Notes: generated by a model not told the origin, from the sequence alone. A stretch of DNA of 64,000 bases from Streptomyces canus (GCF_001514145.1 NZ_KQ948662.1:244124-308123); one strand, 5' to 3'; counted from the first letter of the stretch, positions 25,838 through 34,751 are shown. A program made the numbers and translations.

Positions 25838-26073
25838 ATTCGCCAACGTCAACGTCGCGCAGTCCGCGACTCCCAGTTCGGACAGCACCGCCTGGAGCCG
25901 CTCCAGGGCCGCGGTCGTGTCCGGCTCTCCGCGATTTCAAGGTCAAGATGGCAACGACCCATGCCGCTGCCCGCGACGGTGACCTCGCCGTCGAGCTCGA
26001 ACGCCGTCTCCAGAGCCTCCTCGACGTCGTCACGATCGATCGGCAGCCCCACGAAGACGATCTCGACGACCAC
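25838..26073 (-). pseudogene. Frameshifted small conserved ORF
   Basis: From GTG 26073 the minus strand encodes VVEIVFVGLPIDRDDVEEAL and FELDGEVTVAGSGMGRCHLDLEIAE; moving one base at about 25930 continues naturally as DTTAALERLQAVLSELGVADC. A single base deletion has therefore broken a small (about 80-95 aa) alpha/beta protein that I cannot name. Its 3' end runs into the IS630-type tail. A sequencing error is the alternative. Confidence 0.6.
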
Positions 26074-26118
26074 TCCGGTCCTCCCTCTGAACCCGGCGAA
26101 CCACAGCGGTCAGGGCAC

Positions 26119-26736
26119 CTAGCTGCTCGCCGGTCGACCGTTCGCCGGCGTCTCGGTTCGCCAGCCGAGGAGGATCGTGCGAAGCGCCTGTTCGGCGAGG
26201 TAGCGGGCGCGATCGTTGCCGACGCTGCCGAGGTAACTGAGCGATGCGATGCCGTACAGCGTGCCCCAGAGGATCTCGCAAGCCTGGTCGAAATCGGCCA
26301 GGACCACGTCGTGTGCAGCCGACCAGGTGGTGAGCAGCTCCTTGAGGACGTCGATGACCGGTTCCGCGACGCGTCGGCGTTCGTCCGCGTCGACCATCGG
26401 GTCGTTCATGACCTGGAAGAGGTGGGGGTGCTCGCCGGCGAACCGGACGTACTGCGACGCGATGCACGTCATGCGCCGGTCCGTATCGGGCTCCTGCGCG
26501 GCTCGGCGGAACTCGGTCAGCATCAGGCGGTGACCGTGCGCGACCAGCTCCAGTACGAGCGCGTCCTTGTTGGCGAAGTGCTGGTAGACGACGGGCGCGG
26601 AATATTCGACGTCGGTGGCGATGCGCCGGATCGTCAGGGCCGCGACACCCTCGGTCTCGAGAACGTGCAGCGCGGCCTCGATGATCCGCTCCCGGGTGTT
26701 CGCCCGTTCGCGGGCCCGTCTCGTGCTGGTCGACAT
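26119..26736 (-). CDS. TetR-family transcriptional regulator (WHG-type C-terminus)
   Basis: A 205 aa TetR regulator. The N-terminal helix-turn-helix covers RERIIEAALHVLETEGVAAL, TIRRIATDVEYSAPVVYQHF and ANKDAL. The C-terminal ligand domain has the HPHLFQVM and ACEILWGTLYGIASL segments of TetR_C_13/WHG proteins. It is divergent from the Dabb/reductase pair, and the gap holds two direct copies of a palindromic site, so it probably represses both directions. Confidence 0.93.
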   Translation of the reverse strand: MSTSTRRARERANTRERIIEAALHVLETEGVAALTIRRIATDVEYSAPVVYQHFANKDALVLELVAHGHRLMLTEFRRAAQEPDTDRRMTCIASQYVRFAGEHPHLFQVMNDPMVDADERRRVAEPVIDVLKELLTTWSAAHDVVLADFDQACEILWGTLYGIASLSYLGSVGNDRARYLAEQALRTILLGWRTETPANGRPASS

Positions 26737-26812
26737 GGTCCGTCACTTCGCTTCGATGGTGTCCTCGAACACTAGTCACCGCCTTGACCGCGCCGACGAC
26801 GCGCGTCATAGT

Positions 26813-26842
26813 TAACGCCGTTAGGAAATCTAACAACGTTAG
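26813..26842. promoter_or_regulatory. Twin palindromic sites, TetR operator candidates
   Basis: TAACGCCGTTAG (26813-26824) and TAACAACGTTAG (26831-26842) are 18 bp apart start to start and each has TAAC/GTTA arms. They lie just before the Dabb gene start and in the tetR divergent promoter, the expected position for cooperative TetR binding. Confidence 0.65.
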
Positions 26843-26858
26843 AAACGGGTAGTAAGTC

Positions 26859-27263
26859 ATGATTTACCACATCAACAGAGTCACGATGAAGGCCACTGCG
26901 ACGCCTGAGCAGATCGAGGGGGTGCTGGAGAGCTGGCGCGATCAGGGCCGGTCGAACCCCGCCATCAAGTCCTTTGTCGTCGGCCGCGACCACGGCGGCG
27001 AGTACACGTACGGCGCGGTGTTCGTCTTCGAACATCTCGACGGGCTCTTCGCCTACCTGACGCACCCGACCACCTACCAGACCGACCACCTCGGACTGCA
27101 CCTGGTCGAACGGCTGGAGATCTTCGACGTCAGTGACGACGACGACCCTGACCTGAACGCCAAGATCCAGGAACTGCACCGGCGCCGCAACGAGCCCAAC
27201 CCGCATATCGCCGGCATGCTCGCCGACGTGCCCACCTATACCGGCTCCGGCGTGGACGACTGA
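26859..27263 (+). CDS. Dabb (stress-responsive A/B barrel) domain protein
   Basis: A 134 aa dimeric alpha/beta-barrel protein. MIYHINRVTMKATATPEQIE opens the ferredoxin-like barrel and AIKSFVVGRDHGGEYTYGAVF forms its middle; the C-terminal THPTTYQTDHLGLHLVERLEIFDV closes it. The fold occurs in polyketide-like cyclases, monooxygenase partners and stress proteins. It starts the TetR-controlled operon 28 bp before the reductase. No catalytic residues can be assigned with confidence. Confidence 0.85.
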   Translation: MIYHINRVTMKATATPEQIEGVLESWRDQGRSNPAIKSFVVGRDHGGEYTYGAVFVFEHLDGLFAYLTHPTTYQTDHLGLHLVERLEIFDVSDDDDPDLNAKIQELHRRRNEPNPHIAGMLADVPTYTGSGVDD

Positions 27264-27291
27264 CCGATACCCCGGAGAAGGAGAAACCGTC

Positions 27292-28194
27292 ATGGCCAAG
27301 CACGTCATCATCGGTGCCGGTTCCATCGGTACCAACGTCGCTCGTCTGCTCGCCGAGCGCGGCGAGAGCGTCCGGATCGTCACCCGCAGTGGGTCCGGCC
27401 CCGAGCACCCGCTGGTCGACCGGGTCGCCGCGGACGCGTCAGACCCGTCCCGCCTGACCGAGCTGTCCCGCGGCGCGGAAGTGATCTACCACTGCGCCAA
27501 TCCACCCTCATACACGGTGTGGGAGCGCCTGTTGCCGCCCCTGCAGACGGCGGCCATCACCGCCGCCAAGGCGAACGACGCCGTCCTCGCGCTGACCGGC
27601 AGCCTTTACGCCTACGGTCCGCAGCCCGGTGGCCGGATGAACGAACACACCCCCATGGCCGCCACCGGGCACAAGGGCCGCCTGCGCAGACGCATGTGGG
27701 AACAGGCCCTCGCCGGGGGGATCCGCACCGTGGAGGTCCGCGGCTCCGACTACATCGGCAAGGACGCCAACGGTATCTACTCCCTGCTCATCAAGTCGGC
27801 CCTGCAGAAGGGGAAAGCGGCCTGGATCACCGGCCACCTGGACATGCCGCACACCTTCACCTTCAACGGCGACATGGCACAGGCCCTCATCACGCTGGCC
27901 TCGGAAGAACGCGCGTGGGGCCGACCCTGGCACGTGCCGTCCGCGCCGGCCGTCACCATTCGCGAGCTGGCACGGCGCTACGCCGTCGCGGCAGGCCGGC
28001 CACCGGTCAAACTGATCCAGATACCGCGCTCCGTGACGCGTACGGCCGGGCTGATCGTGCCGATCGCCCGCGAGATGGCCGAGATGGACTACCAGTGGTA
28101 CGCGCCGTTCCACATGGACGCGACGGAGACCGCCGACACCTTCCGCCTGACCGCCACCGACCTCGACACCGCCGTCCGCAACGAGGTCAGCTGA
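27292..28194 (+). CDS. NAD-dependent epimerase/dehydratase (extended SDR) family protein
   Basis: A 300 aa extended/atypical SDR. The dinucleotide motif is VIIGAGSIGTNVARLL; LALTGSLYAYGPQ supplies the Ser and Tyr region and MWEQALAGG replaces the usual YxxxK helix, so the catalytic Lys is not evident. The C-terminal part is NAD-epimerase-like (FTFNGDMAQALITLA). GGAGAAACC precedes the ATG. It follows the Dabb gene in the TetR-controlled unit. It may reduce or bind a ligand related to the TetR effector. Confidence 0.85.
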   Translation: MAKHVIIGAGSIGTNVARLLAERGESVRIVTRSGSGPEHPLVDRVAADASDPSRLTELSRGAEVIYHCANPPSYTVWERLLPPLQTAAITAAKANDAVLALTGSLYAYGPQPGGRMNEHTPMAATGHKGRLRRRMWEQALAGGIRTVEVRGSDYIGKDANGIYSLLIKSALQKGKAAWITGHLDMPHTFTFNGDMAQALITLASEERAWGRPWHVPSAPAVTIRELARRYAVAAGRPPVKLIQIPRSVTRTAGLIVPIAREMAEMDYQWYAPFHMDATETADTFRLTATDLDTAVRNEVS

Positions 28195-29461
28195 ACTCCC
28201 ACCGCCACACCTGCAGGCCGACGGCATGGCCGCCGACACCGTGAACGTTCGTGGTCACGAAGGCGAACCGTCCGAAGAGCAAGGACCCGTCCTGCCGGTC
28301 GTCGTGCAGGGCTTCTGCGAGTTCGACGGCGCGACAGACAGGCTCGGTGACGACCCATTCGACGTGGGTTCCGCCCAGCGCCTGCCCTTTGATCGAACAC
28401 GAGCGCTTCCCCAACTTTTTCCACGGTGCCTACCGCATGTGCAAGCCCGGCCACGCCGCGAAGGTCCTCTACGGCCATCCGTGATCGGCCACGACCAGGT
28501 CTCGAACGGCTACCGGGCCGTCGGTGGCGGAGGCACGGCTACACGCCGCAGGCCGACTGGCCGGTGTACCTGACCATGGCCGGGCTCTACCACCTGCAAC
28601 ACGACAAGACGGCCCGCGACCTTGCTCGCGGCCTGCTGGCGTACATGCAGCGGATGACGTGGGAGCAGGACAAGATCCTCGAGAGCCCCTTCGACCTGCC
28701 CACCATGCATGCGAACCTCGGCGACACCCTGAAGAGATCGACGGCGCCGGCCCCCTCGTGAAGCGCATGCGCAGATCACCGACCGCGAGTGGCCCGGCAT
28801 CCGCTTCAACAAGGCGACCCGCGCTGCCAGCCGCCGACTGCAGACAACCCCTACCTCGCCGACGTCGCCGCCCACCTGTCGCCGTCCGCGCCGCCAGAGG
28901 TGCTGTCCTTCTCCGAGCTGCGCGCCTGAACTCTTCCCCGACGTCACCTACGAGCTGGACCTCGGCGAAGCCCTGATCCTCACGCCGCTTGTGGACCGCT
29001 CCAAAGCCTCCGTCCGTCCGGCGGTGCCCGGAAGCCTGCCAGGAAACGATCATCCGTTCCACGCCATTCAGCGGGCCGGAGATGTCCCTTCTCAGTCATC
29101 AGTTCCTCACCCCCCAGCGAAAGACGGGACCATGGCACCCACGACTACCAGGCGCTCACGTGCAACACACATCGCGGCCCGCGTCAGCACAGGGAGGACC
29201 GGCATGGTGCTCGCGCTCGGCATCACCGTAGGAACGGCCCTGGCCGCTGACCCGCCAACCTAAAGCGGCGACTTCAGCTGGGCCTCGACGGCGATGAAGC
29301 GACTGGCGAACTGCGCCTCCACCCATTACTGCAACGGCACGCAGCAGGCTGCGGGCTCCGCTTCGCTCTCTCCCGCACCTGGCAGCGCAGGAGTTCGGAG
29401 ATCCGCTGGTCGAGCCCGTCCTCGCGCACACGAACCGAGGAAGATCGGACTTGACGTCCAC
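28195..29461. other. Decayed coding region, 1.27 kb
   Basis: No intact gene. The minus strand near 28190-28380 carries EWVVTEPVCRAVELAEALH and GSLLFGRFA in one frame, possibly a recombinase or helicase tail. The plus strand from 28560 to about 28985 encodes DWPVYLTMAGLYHLQHDKTA, RDLARGLLAYMQRMTWEQDK, then after successive single-base shifts GAGPLVKRMR, ITDREWPGIRFNKATRAASR, NPYLADVAAHLSPSAPPEVL and ELFPDVTYELDLGEALIL. I do not recognise this protein. Four or more frameshifts mean it is dead. Confidence 0.6.
29132..29263 (+). CDS. Possible short secreted peptide or truncated exported protein
   Basis: From ATG 29132 a 43-residue frame has a basic start (TTTRRSRATHIAARVSTGR), a hydrophobic core (MVLALGITVGTALA) and an Ala-x-Ala end, then stops. 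It looks like a signal peptide without its mature protein, probably a remnant at the edge of the decayed region. Low confidence that it is expressed. Confidence 0.25.
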   Translation: MAPTTTRRSRATHIAARVSTGRTGMVLALGITVGTALAADPPT

Positions 29462-30424
29462 TCAGATCTCCTGGGGCTTGTAGGAGCTGGGTTCGCGCAG
29501 CGCGACGCGACCTAGGAGGTCGACGGTTTTGGTGACGCCCTCGACGGGGGCCACAAGAACGTCCTCGTGCTCGATGCTCAGGACGTCGTCGTAGCCGACT
29601 CGACGCAGGGCGAGGCAGAAAGCGCGCCAGAACGCGTCGTCGTGGCCGTAGCCGAGGGTGACGTAGTTCCAGGAGCGTTCCTTGGCGGCCATGACCGGCA
29701 GCGTCTCCAGCCTGCTGGTCAGTGCCTGGCGGGAGGGTTCCAGCCGGGTGTCCTTGGCGTGCACGTGGTAGATCGCCTCGCCCAGGGTCTCGATGGCGGC
29801 GAGCGGGTCGGCACCCATCCACATCAGGTGACTGGGGTCGAAGTTGGCCCCGACCACGGGCCCGACCTCCTCGCGCAGGCGCAGGAGGGTGGGGACGTTG
29901 TAGACCGCCTGGTGGGCGTGCATCTCCAGAGCGAGCTTGGGTACGCCCCGGTCGCGGGAGTGGGCGACGAGGTCTCGCCAGTACGGGAGTACGGCTTCGG
30001 TCCATTGCCACTCGAGGATCTGTGTGGTCTCCGGCGGCCAGGAGACCGTGATCCAGTTGGGGTTGGCGTCGCCCGGCCCGCCCGGCAGCCCGGACATCAT
30101 CACCACGCGGTCGACGCCGAGGAGCGGGGCGAGAGCGATCGTCCTGCGCGCGACCTGGTCGTGCTCGCGGCCGCTGGGCCCGGGGTGCAGGGGGTTGCCT
30201 GAGCAGGTGAGGGCGCTGATCGTGAGCCCTCGGTCCGCGACCTTGGCCAGCAGTTCGCGGCGCGCGCCGTCGCTGTCGAGAAGCCGGTCGATGTCGATGT
30301 GCGGGGCGGTGGACCAGGCGCCGGTGGCGAACTCCACGTGGTCCAGGCCGAGTTCGGCGGCCAGGTCCAGGGTCTCGTCGAGCGTGAGGTGCCCTACGCT
30401 GTCGGTGTTCAGACCGATCTTCAT
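29462..30424 (-). CDS. Sugar phosphate isomerase/epimerase family (AP endonuclease 2-type TIM barrel)
   Basis: A 320 aa TIM-barrel enzyme of the IolE/IolI/xylose-isomerase-like superfamily. Metal-site acidic and His residues are visible in ALEMHAHQAVYN (Glu), GANFDPSHLMWMG (Asp, His), YHVHAKDTRL (His) and SIEHEDVLV (Glu). It ends the minus-strand sugar module after the Gfo/Idh/MocA dehydrogenase (74 bp gap). The set resembles inositol or related cyclitol catabolism, but the exact reaction is not determined. Confidence 0.88.
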   Translation of the reverse strand: MKIGLNTDSVGHLTLDETLDLAAELGLDHVEFATGAWSTAPHIDIDRLLDSDGARRELLAKVADRGLTISALTCSGNPLHPGPSGREHDQVARRTIALAPLLGVDRVVMMSGLPGGPGDANPNWITVSWPPETTQILEWQWTEAVLPYWRDLVAHSRDRGVPKLALEMHAHQAVYNVPTLLRLREEVGPVVGANFDPSHLMWMGADPLAAIETLGEAIYHVHAKDTRLEPSRQALTSRLETLPVMAAKERSWNYVTLGYGHDDAFWRAFCLALRRVGYDDVLSIEHEDVLVAPVEGVTKTVDLLGRVALREPSSYKPQEI

Positions 30425-30498
30425 GATGCGTCCCGTCTACGGTGTGGTCGGGCGGGGAGCGGTGGTTCCCCGCTGGTTCGGTGTGCCGGCGGTGGGGG

Positions 30499-31518
30499 TC
30501 AGATGTAGAGGGCTGGGCGGTCGGCGAGTTCCACCTCGACGCGGCGCCCCTCGGTCTGGGCGCGGATGCCCGCCTCGCAGACCGCGGCCACGGCGTAGCC
30601 GTCCCAGGCGCTGGGGCCGGTGACCTCACCGCGCCGGGTGGCGTCGATCCATGCCTGGACCTCGCGGTCGTACGCTTCCTCGAACCGCTCGACGAAGCCG
30701 GGGGTGACCGTGCCGCCCCAGCGTCCGCCGGTGCTGACGAGCATGTCGTGCCGGTCGCCGATGCGGGCGGTGCCGTGCTCGCACACCGCCTCGGCCTGGA
30801 CCTGGTAGCCGTAGCGGGCGTTGACGTAGATCTCGACGTCGACCAGGGCGCCGCCGTCGGTTTCGAAGACGACGAACTGCGGATCGGCCAGCCCTTCGGG
30901 CGCGTTGCCGGAGGGCCGCGGCCGCATGACGGTGACGGAGGTGATCTCCTGGCCGAGCAGCCAGCGAGTGATGTCCATCTCGTGGGTCACGGAGTCGTTG
31001 ATGAGCATGGCGCTGGTGAAGTCCGGCGGGCAGGACGGGTTGCGGTGCCGGTTGTGCAGCATCAGCGGCCGGCCCAGTTCTCCGCTGTCCAGCAGCGCTT
31101 TGAGCTTGATGTACTCGTGGTCGTAACGGCGCATGAAGCCCACCTGCACCCGGCGGTGCCCGAGCCGCTGCTCGGCCTCCAGCACGCGCAGGGCGGAGGC
31201 GGCGTCGGGGGTGAGGGGCTTCTCGCACAGGACGGGCAGGTCGTGCTCGAACGCACTGAGCAGTGCCGCCTCGTGGGCGACGCCCGGGGAGGCGAGCAGC
31301 ACCGCGTCGACGTCGGGTGAGGCCATCGCTTCGACGACGTCGCCGTAGGCCGCGCATCCTTCGGCGTCGGCGGCGACCGTCTTGGCGCGATCGATGTCGA
31401 CGTCGACGACGGCGGCCACATGGGCGCCGCTGGTCACCTCGCTGATCCGGCGTACGTGGTCGGCTCCCATGCGGCCGGCGCCGATCACGGCGACTCCAAG
31501 GGAGGTGCGGTAGGTCAT
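30499..31518 (-). CDS. Gfo/Idh/MocA-family dehydrogenase, inositol 2-dehydrogenase-like
   Basis: A 339 aa NAD(P) oxidoreductase. The Rossmann motif is VAVIGAGRMGADHVRRI; LCEKPLTPDA is the family's EKP signature and supplies the catalytic Lys; NDSVTHEMDITRWLLG supplies the Asp/His pair typical of inositol dehydrogenase (IolG). The frame is open upstream; ATG 31518 with AAGGAAC before it is chosen. It sits between the isomerase and a sugar-binding lipoprotein. Confidence 0.9.
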   Translation of the reverse strand: MTYRTSLGVAVIGAGRMGADHVRRISEVTSGAHVAAVVDVDIDRAKTVAADAEGCAAYGDVVEAMASPDVDAVLLASPGVAHEAALLSAFEHDLPVLCEKPLTPDAASALRVLEAEQRLGHRRVQVGFMRRYDHEYIKLKALLDSGELGRPLMLHNRHRNPSCPPDFTSAMLINDSVTHEMDITRWLLGQEITSVTVMRPRPSGNAPEGLADPQFVVFETDGGALVDVEIYVNARYGYQVQAEAVCEHGTARIGDRHDMLVSTGGRWGGTVTPGFVERFEEAYDREVQAWIDATRRGEVTGPSAWDGYAVAAVCEAGIRAQTEGRRVEVELADRPALYI

Positions 31519-31612
31519 GTGGTTCCTTGACTTGAGGGGGGCGATGGCGGTGACGGTCAGCAGAGGGCCGGCCGAACCCACATGGGTCCGGCCGTGACCC
31601 GGGTCGTACGCG

Positions 31613-32632
31613 TCACCGTGTTCCCTTGGCCGCGAACGTGGCGACGGCGGCGACATTGGACTTGTCGACGAAGGCCGGGCCGGTCAGCACGGGCGCCACG
31701 CCACCGCCGCTGTAGTTGCCGTTGTTCTTGTAGAGCCAGAGGGAGTCGACCGCCAGGTAGCCCTGCAGGTAGGGCTGCTGGTCTACGGCGAACTGGATGC
31801 TGCCGGCCTGGATCGCCTTCACGAGTTCCTTGTTGAGGTCGAAGGTGGCGACCTTGGCCTTGCTGTCGCCCTCGGACACCGCCTGCGTGGCGGTCAGCGC
31901 GACCGGGGCGGCGAGGGTGACGACGTAGTCGATGGAGGGGTCCTGCTTGAGCTTGGCGGTGATGGTCGACTGCACGGACGGCATGTCGGCGCCGTTGACG
32001 AACAGGTTTTCCGTCGTGCCCGAGAAGCCCTTCCTGACGCCCGCGCAGCGTGCCTCCAGGGCGACCTGGCCCTGTTCCTGAATGACACAGGCGACCTTCT
32101 TGGCACCGAGGGAACTCAGCTTCTTGCCGACCGCCTCGCCCGCGACGGTCTCGTCCTGGCCGAAGTACTCGAGCAGGCCCTGCTTCTGCCAGTCGTCCAC
32201 ACCGGAGTTGAAGCCCACCACGGGGATACCGGCCTGCACCGCCTTGGCCACGGTGCCCTTCATGGCATCGGGCTTGGCGAGGGTGACTGCGATGCCGTCG
32301 ACCTTCTGGTCGATCGCGTTCTGCACCAGGTTGGCCTGGTTGCCCCCGTTCGGGTCGGACGTGTAGATCAGCTTGACGTTGTCCTTGGCGGCCGCGGCCT
32401 GGGCGCCCTTGCGGATGGTGTCCCAGAACGTGTCACCGGGGACGGCGTGGGTGATCATCGCGATGGTCATGCGGGGCGTGGTGGCCTTGCCTGCGGAGAC
32501 GCCACCGGCGCTCTCCTCCGACTTCTGGCCGCCCGAGCTGCTGGTGCAGCCGGCGAGTGCCAGGACGGTACTGGCGGCGACGGCCACCAGGACGGTGAAT
32601 CTGCGGGAGCGGGAGGGGAGCGAGCGGTTCAT
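31613..32632 (-). CDS. Sugar ABC transporter substrate-binding lipoprotein (RbsB type)
   Basis: A 339 aa periplasmic-binding-protein type 1 (ribose/inositol/rhamnose class). The signal peptide has a basic start (RSLPSRSRRF), a hydrophobic stretch and lipobox LALAGCTSS. Mature segments include AIDQKVDGIAVTLAKPDAMKG and PVVGFNSGVDDW. No permease or ATPase gene is nearby, so either it uses membrane parts encoded elsewhere or the locus has lost them. Confidence 0.9.
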   Translation of the reverse strand: MNRSLPSRSRRFTVLVAVAASTVLALAGCTSSSGGQKSEESAGGVSAGKATTPRMTIAMITHAVPGDTFWDTIRKGAQAAAAKDNVKLIYTSDPNGGNQANLVQNAIDQKVDGIAVTLAKPDAMKGTVAKAVQAGIPVVGFNSGVDDWQKQGLLEYFGQDETVAGEAVGKKLSSLGAKKVACVIQEQGQVALEARCAGVRKGFSGTTENLFVNGADMPSVQSTITAKLKQDPSIDYVVTLAAPVALTATQAVSEGDSKAKVATFDLNKELVKAIQAGSIQFAVDQQPYLQGYLAVDSLWLYKNNGNYSGGGVAPVLTGPAFVDKSNVAAVATFAAKGTR

Positions 32633-32752
32633 TTCGGCACCTCACTGTGCTGACTTGCGGGAAGGGTGATCCACCGGCGGGACGCGACACGTCCCGTTGT
32701 GGGTCGGGCGGGGAGCTGATGGGGTGGCCGGCTGTGCGGCTCGGGGTGGGGA

Positions 32753-33535
32753 TCAGACGGTGAACGCGGCACGGAACCGCTCCATGGCGGTGTGACTGTC
32801 GCCGGAGGGCCATGCCTCCAGGGCGACCGTGCCGTCGTAACCGAGGTCGGTGAGGGCGCGGGCGACGGCCGGATAGTTGATCTCTCCGGTGCCGGGTTCG
32901 CAGCGGCCGGGCACGTCGGCGACCTGGATCTCTCCGATCAGCCCCGCGCCATGCGCGCGGCGGACGAGCTCGATGAGGTTTCCCTCGCCGATCTGGGCGT
33001 GGTACAGGTCCAGATTCATCCGCAGACCGGGCCGATCGACTGCCGCGACCAGGGCGTAGGTGTCGGCGGCCCGCGCGAACGGGATACCGGGGTGATCGAC
33101 GGCGGTGTTGAGGTTCTCCAGAGTGAAGGTGACGCCCGCGCTTTCGCCCAGTTCGGCCAAGCGGGTGAGCGTGCGATGGGCGGTGATCCACGTCTCGCCG
33201 GTGGCCTCGCCGATCACCGGCACCACGGGCAGGCCAGCGCCGTCCAGGCCGGTGCCGTGCAGGTTGAGCCGGGGGCAGCCGAGGTGCTCGGCTGCCTTGA
33301 TCGACTCCTCGGCTGTGCGCAGGAGTTCGGTAGCGCCGTCCGGGTCGGTCAGGGTGCCGCGGATGTAGCCGGTCATCGAGGAGAACTCGGCGGGGGTCTG
33401 GGCCAGTGCGTCCAGGTTGTGCCGGGTCCAGTCCCAGATCTCCACCTGGAAGCCGGCCTCGTGGATGCGCCGGGCCCGCTCCTCGATCGGCAGGTCGCGG
33501 TAGAGCATCTCGGCACAGACCGCCAACGTGTACAT
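32753..33535 (-). CDS. Hydroxypyruvate isomerase-like TIM-barrel enzyme
   Basis: A 260 aa sugar isomerase of the Hyi/IolI group. Motifs: CAEMLYRDLPIEERARRI at the start, RLNLHGTG, FTLENLNT (metal Glu), RMNLDLYHAQIGEGNL (Asp and His) and EIQVADVPGRCEPGTGEINY, the last being characteristic of hydroxypyruvate isomerases. The frame is open upstream of 33535, but GGAGCTGCG precedes that ATG and it aligns with the family. It is the first gene of the sugar module and is divergent from the lacI gene. Confidence 0.9.
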   Translation of the reverse strand: MYTLAVCAEMLYRDLPIEERARRIHEAGFQVEIWDWTRHNLDALAQTPAEFSSMTGYIRGTLTDPDGATELLRTAEESIKAAEHLGCPRLNLHGTGLDGAGLPVVPVIGEATGETWITAHRTLTRLAELGESAGVTFTLENLNTAVDHPGIPFARAADTYALVAAVDRPGLRMNLDLYHAQIGEGNLIELVRRAHGAGLIGEIQVADVPGRCEPGTGEINYPAVARALTDLGYDGTVALEAWPSGDSHTAMERFRAAFTV

Positions 33536-33548
33536 CGCAGCTCCAGAC

Positions 33549-33562
33549 TTATAACGTTCTAA
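33549..33562. promoter_or_regulatory. LacI-type operator, site 1
   Basis: TTATAACGTTCTAA is near-palindromic around AACGTT and lies 14 bp before the isomerase start codon. It matches site 2 at 33625 except for one base. Confidence 0.75.
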
Positions 33563-33624
33563 GAGAACAGGAGCAGTACGCCAGGCGCCGGGCAGCCTGT
33601 CAAGGGTTTGTGCGGACATTTGAT

Positions 33625-33638
33625 TTATAACGTTGTAA
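33625..33638. promoter_or_regulatory. LacI-type operator, site 2
   Basis: TTATAACGTTGTAA, 76 bp from site 1 centre to centre, followed at once by a second AACGTTG. Two operators about seven helical turns apart between divergent genes is a typical looping arrangement for a LacI repressor. Confidence 0.75.
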
Positions 33639-33716
33639 CAACGTTGACCAGTACGGGTCCTGCATGGCTCGGTCTACGATCACCTCGCAGAAGACCCTCG
33701 ATCAGGAAGGCCGACG

Positions 33717-34751
33717 GTGCCATCGCGCTCTGCCGTCCCGGACGGAAAGCGGCCGACGCTCAGCGACCTCGCGGCGCGGGCAGGTGTCTCCGTGCCGCTT
33801 GCCTCCATGGTCATGCGCGGTGCCAAGGGGCCCAGCGCGGCAAGTCGCGAGCGGGTGCTGCAGGCCGCGCAGGAAATCGGCTACCGGCCGGACAGCAGGG
33901 CCCGCCTGCTGCGCAGCAGCCGCTCGCACCTGGTGGGAGTGCAGTTCGACCTGCAACAGCCCTTCCACGCCGACATGGTTGAAGCGCTCTACGCCGCGGC
34001 CGGGGCGGCCGGCTATCAGATCGCACTCAGCGCCGTCGCCGCGAGCCGCAGCGAACAGGAGGCGGTGGAGATGCTGCTCGCCGACCGCTGCGAGGCGCTG
34101 ATCCTGCTCAGCCCCCATGCCCCGGCGGCCCGGCTGGCAGAATTCGCGGCGCAGCTACCCGTCGTCTCCGTGGCCCGCCGGCTGCGTCCGCTCACGGAGG
34201 GCGTCGACGTCGTCCGCGCGGCCGACGACGAGGGCGCCCGCCAGGCGGTCGACCACCTCGTGGCACTGGGCCACCGCGACATCGTCCACATCGACGGGGG
34301 CAGGGCGCCGGGCGCGGCCGATCGGCGCCGCGGCTACAAGTCGGCCATGAAGCACCACGGCCTCACCGACCGCGTCCGCCTCGTGCCGGGCGGGCTGACC
34401 GAGGACCACGGCGCCGCAGCCGCCCGGACACTCCTCACCGACTCGTCCCGCCCCACCGCCGTCCTCGCCTTCAACGACCACTGCGCCATCGGCGTCCTCG
34501 ACACCTTCCTGCGCGCCCGTATCCGGGTGCCCGACGAGATCTCGGTCGTCGGCTTCGACGACAGCCACCTCGCCCGCCTCGCCCACGTCCAACTCACCAC
34601 GGTCGGGCAAGAAGCCCGCCAGCTGGCGCGCCGGGCCGTGAGCCGGGTCGTCGCCCGGCTGGAGGGCGGGGCGACGGACGACGAACGAGAAGTCGTCGTC
34701 ACACCACACCTCGTCATACGAAGCACCACCAGGGCACCTTGCCGCTCCTGA
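33717..34751 (+). CDS. LacI-family transcriptional regulator
   Basis: A 344 aa LacI repressor. The helix-turn-helix and hinge are TLSDLAARAGVSVPLASMVM, RVLQAAQEIGYRP and SRARLLRSSRSHLVGV; the periplasmic-binding-like sensor ends with DEISVVGFDDSHLARL and TTVGQEARQLARRAV. It starts at GTG 33717 with AGGAAGG six bases upstream. It is divergent from the sugar module and the two operators between them should be its targets. The likely inducer is a sugar or cyclitol intermediate. Confidence 0.93.
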   Translation: MPSRSAVPDGKRPTLSDLAARAGVSVPLASMVMRGAKGPSAASRERVLQAAQEIGYRPDSRARLLRSSRSHLVGVQFDLQQPFHADMVEALYAAAGAAGYQIALSAVAASRSEQEAVEMLLADRCEALILLSPHAPAARLAEFAAQLPVVSVARRLRPLTEGVDVVRAADDEGARQAVDHLVALGHRDIVHIDGGRAPGAADRRRGYKSAMKHHGLTDRVRLVPGGLTEDHGAAAARTLLTDSSRPTAVLAFNDHCAIGVLDTFLRARIRVPDEISVVGFDDSHLARLAHVQLTTVGQEARQLARRAVSRVVARLEGGATDDEREVVVTPHLVIRSTTRAPCRS

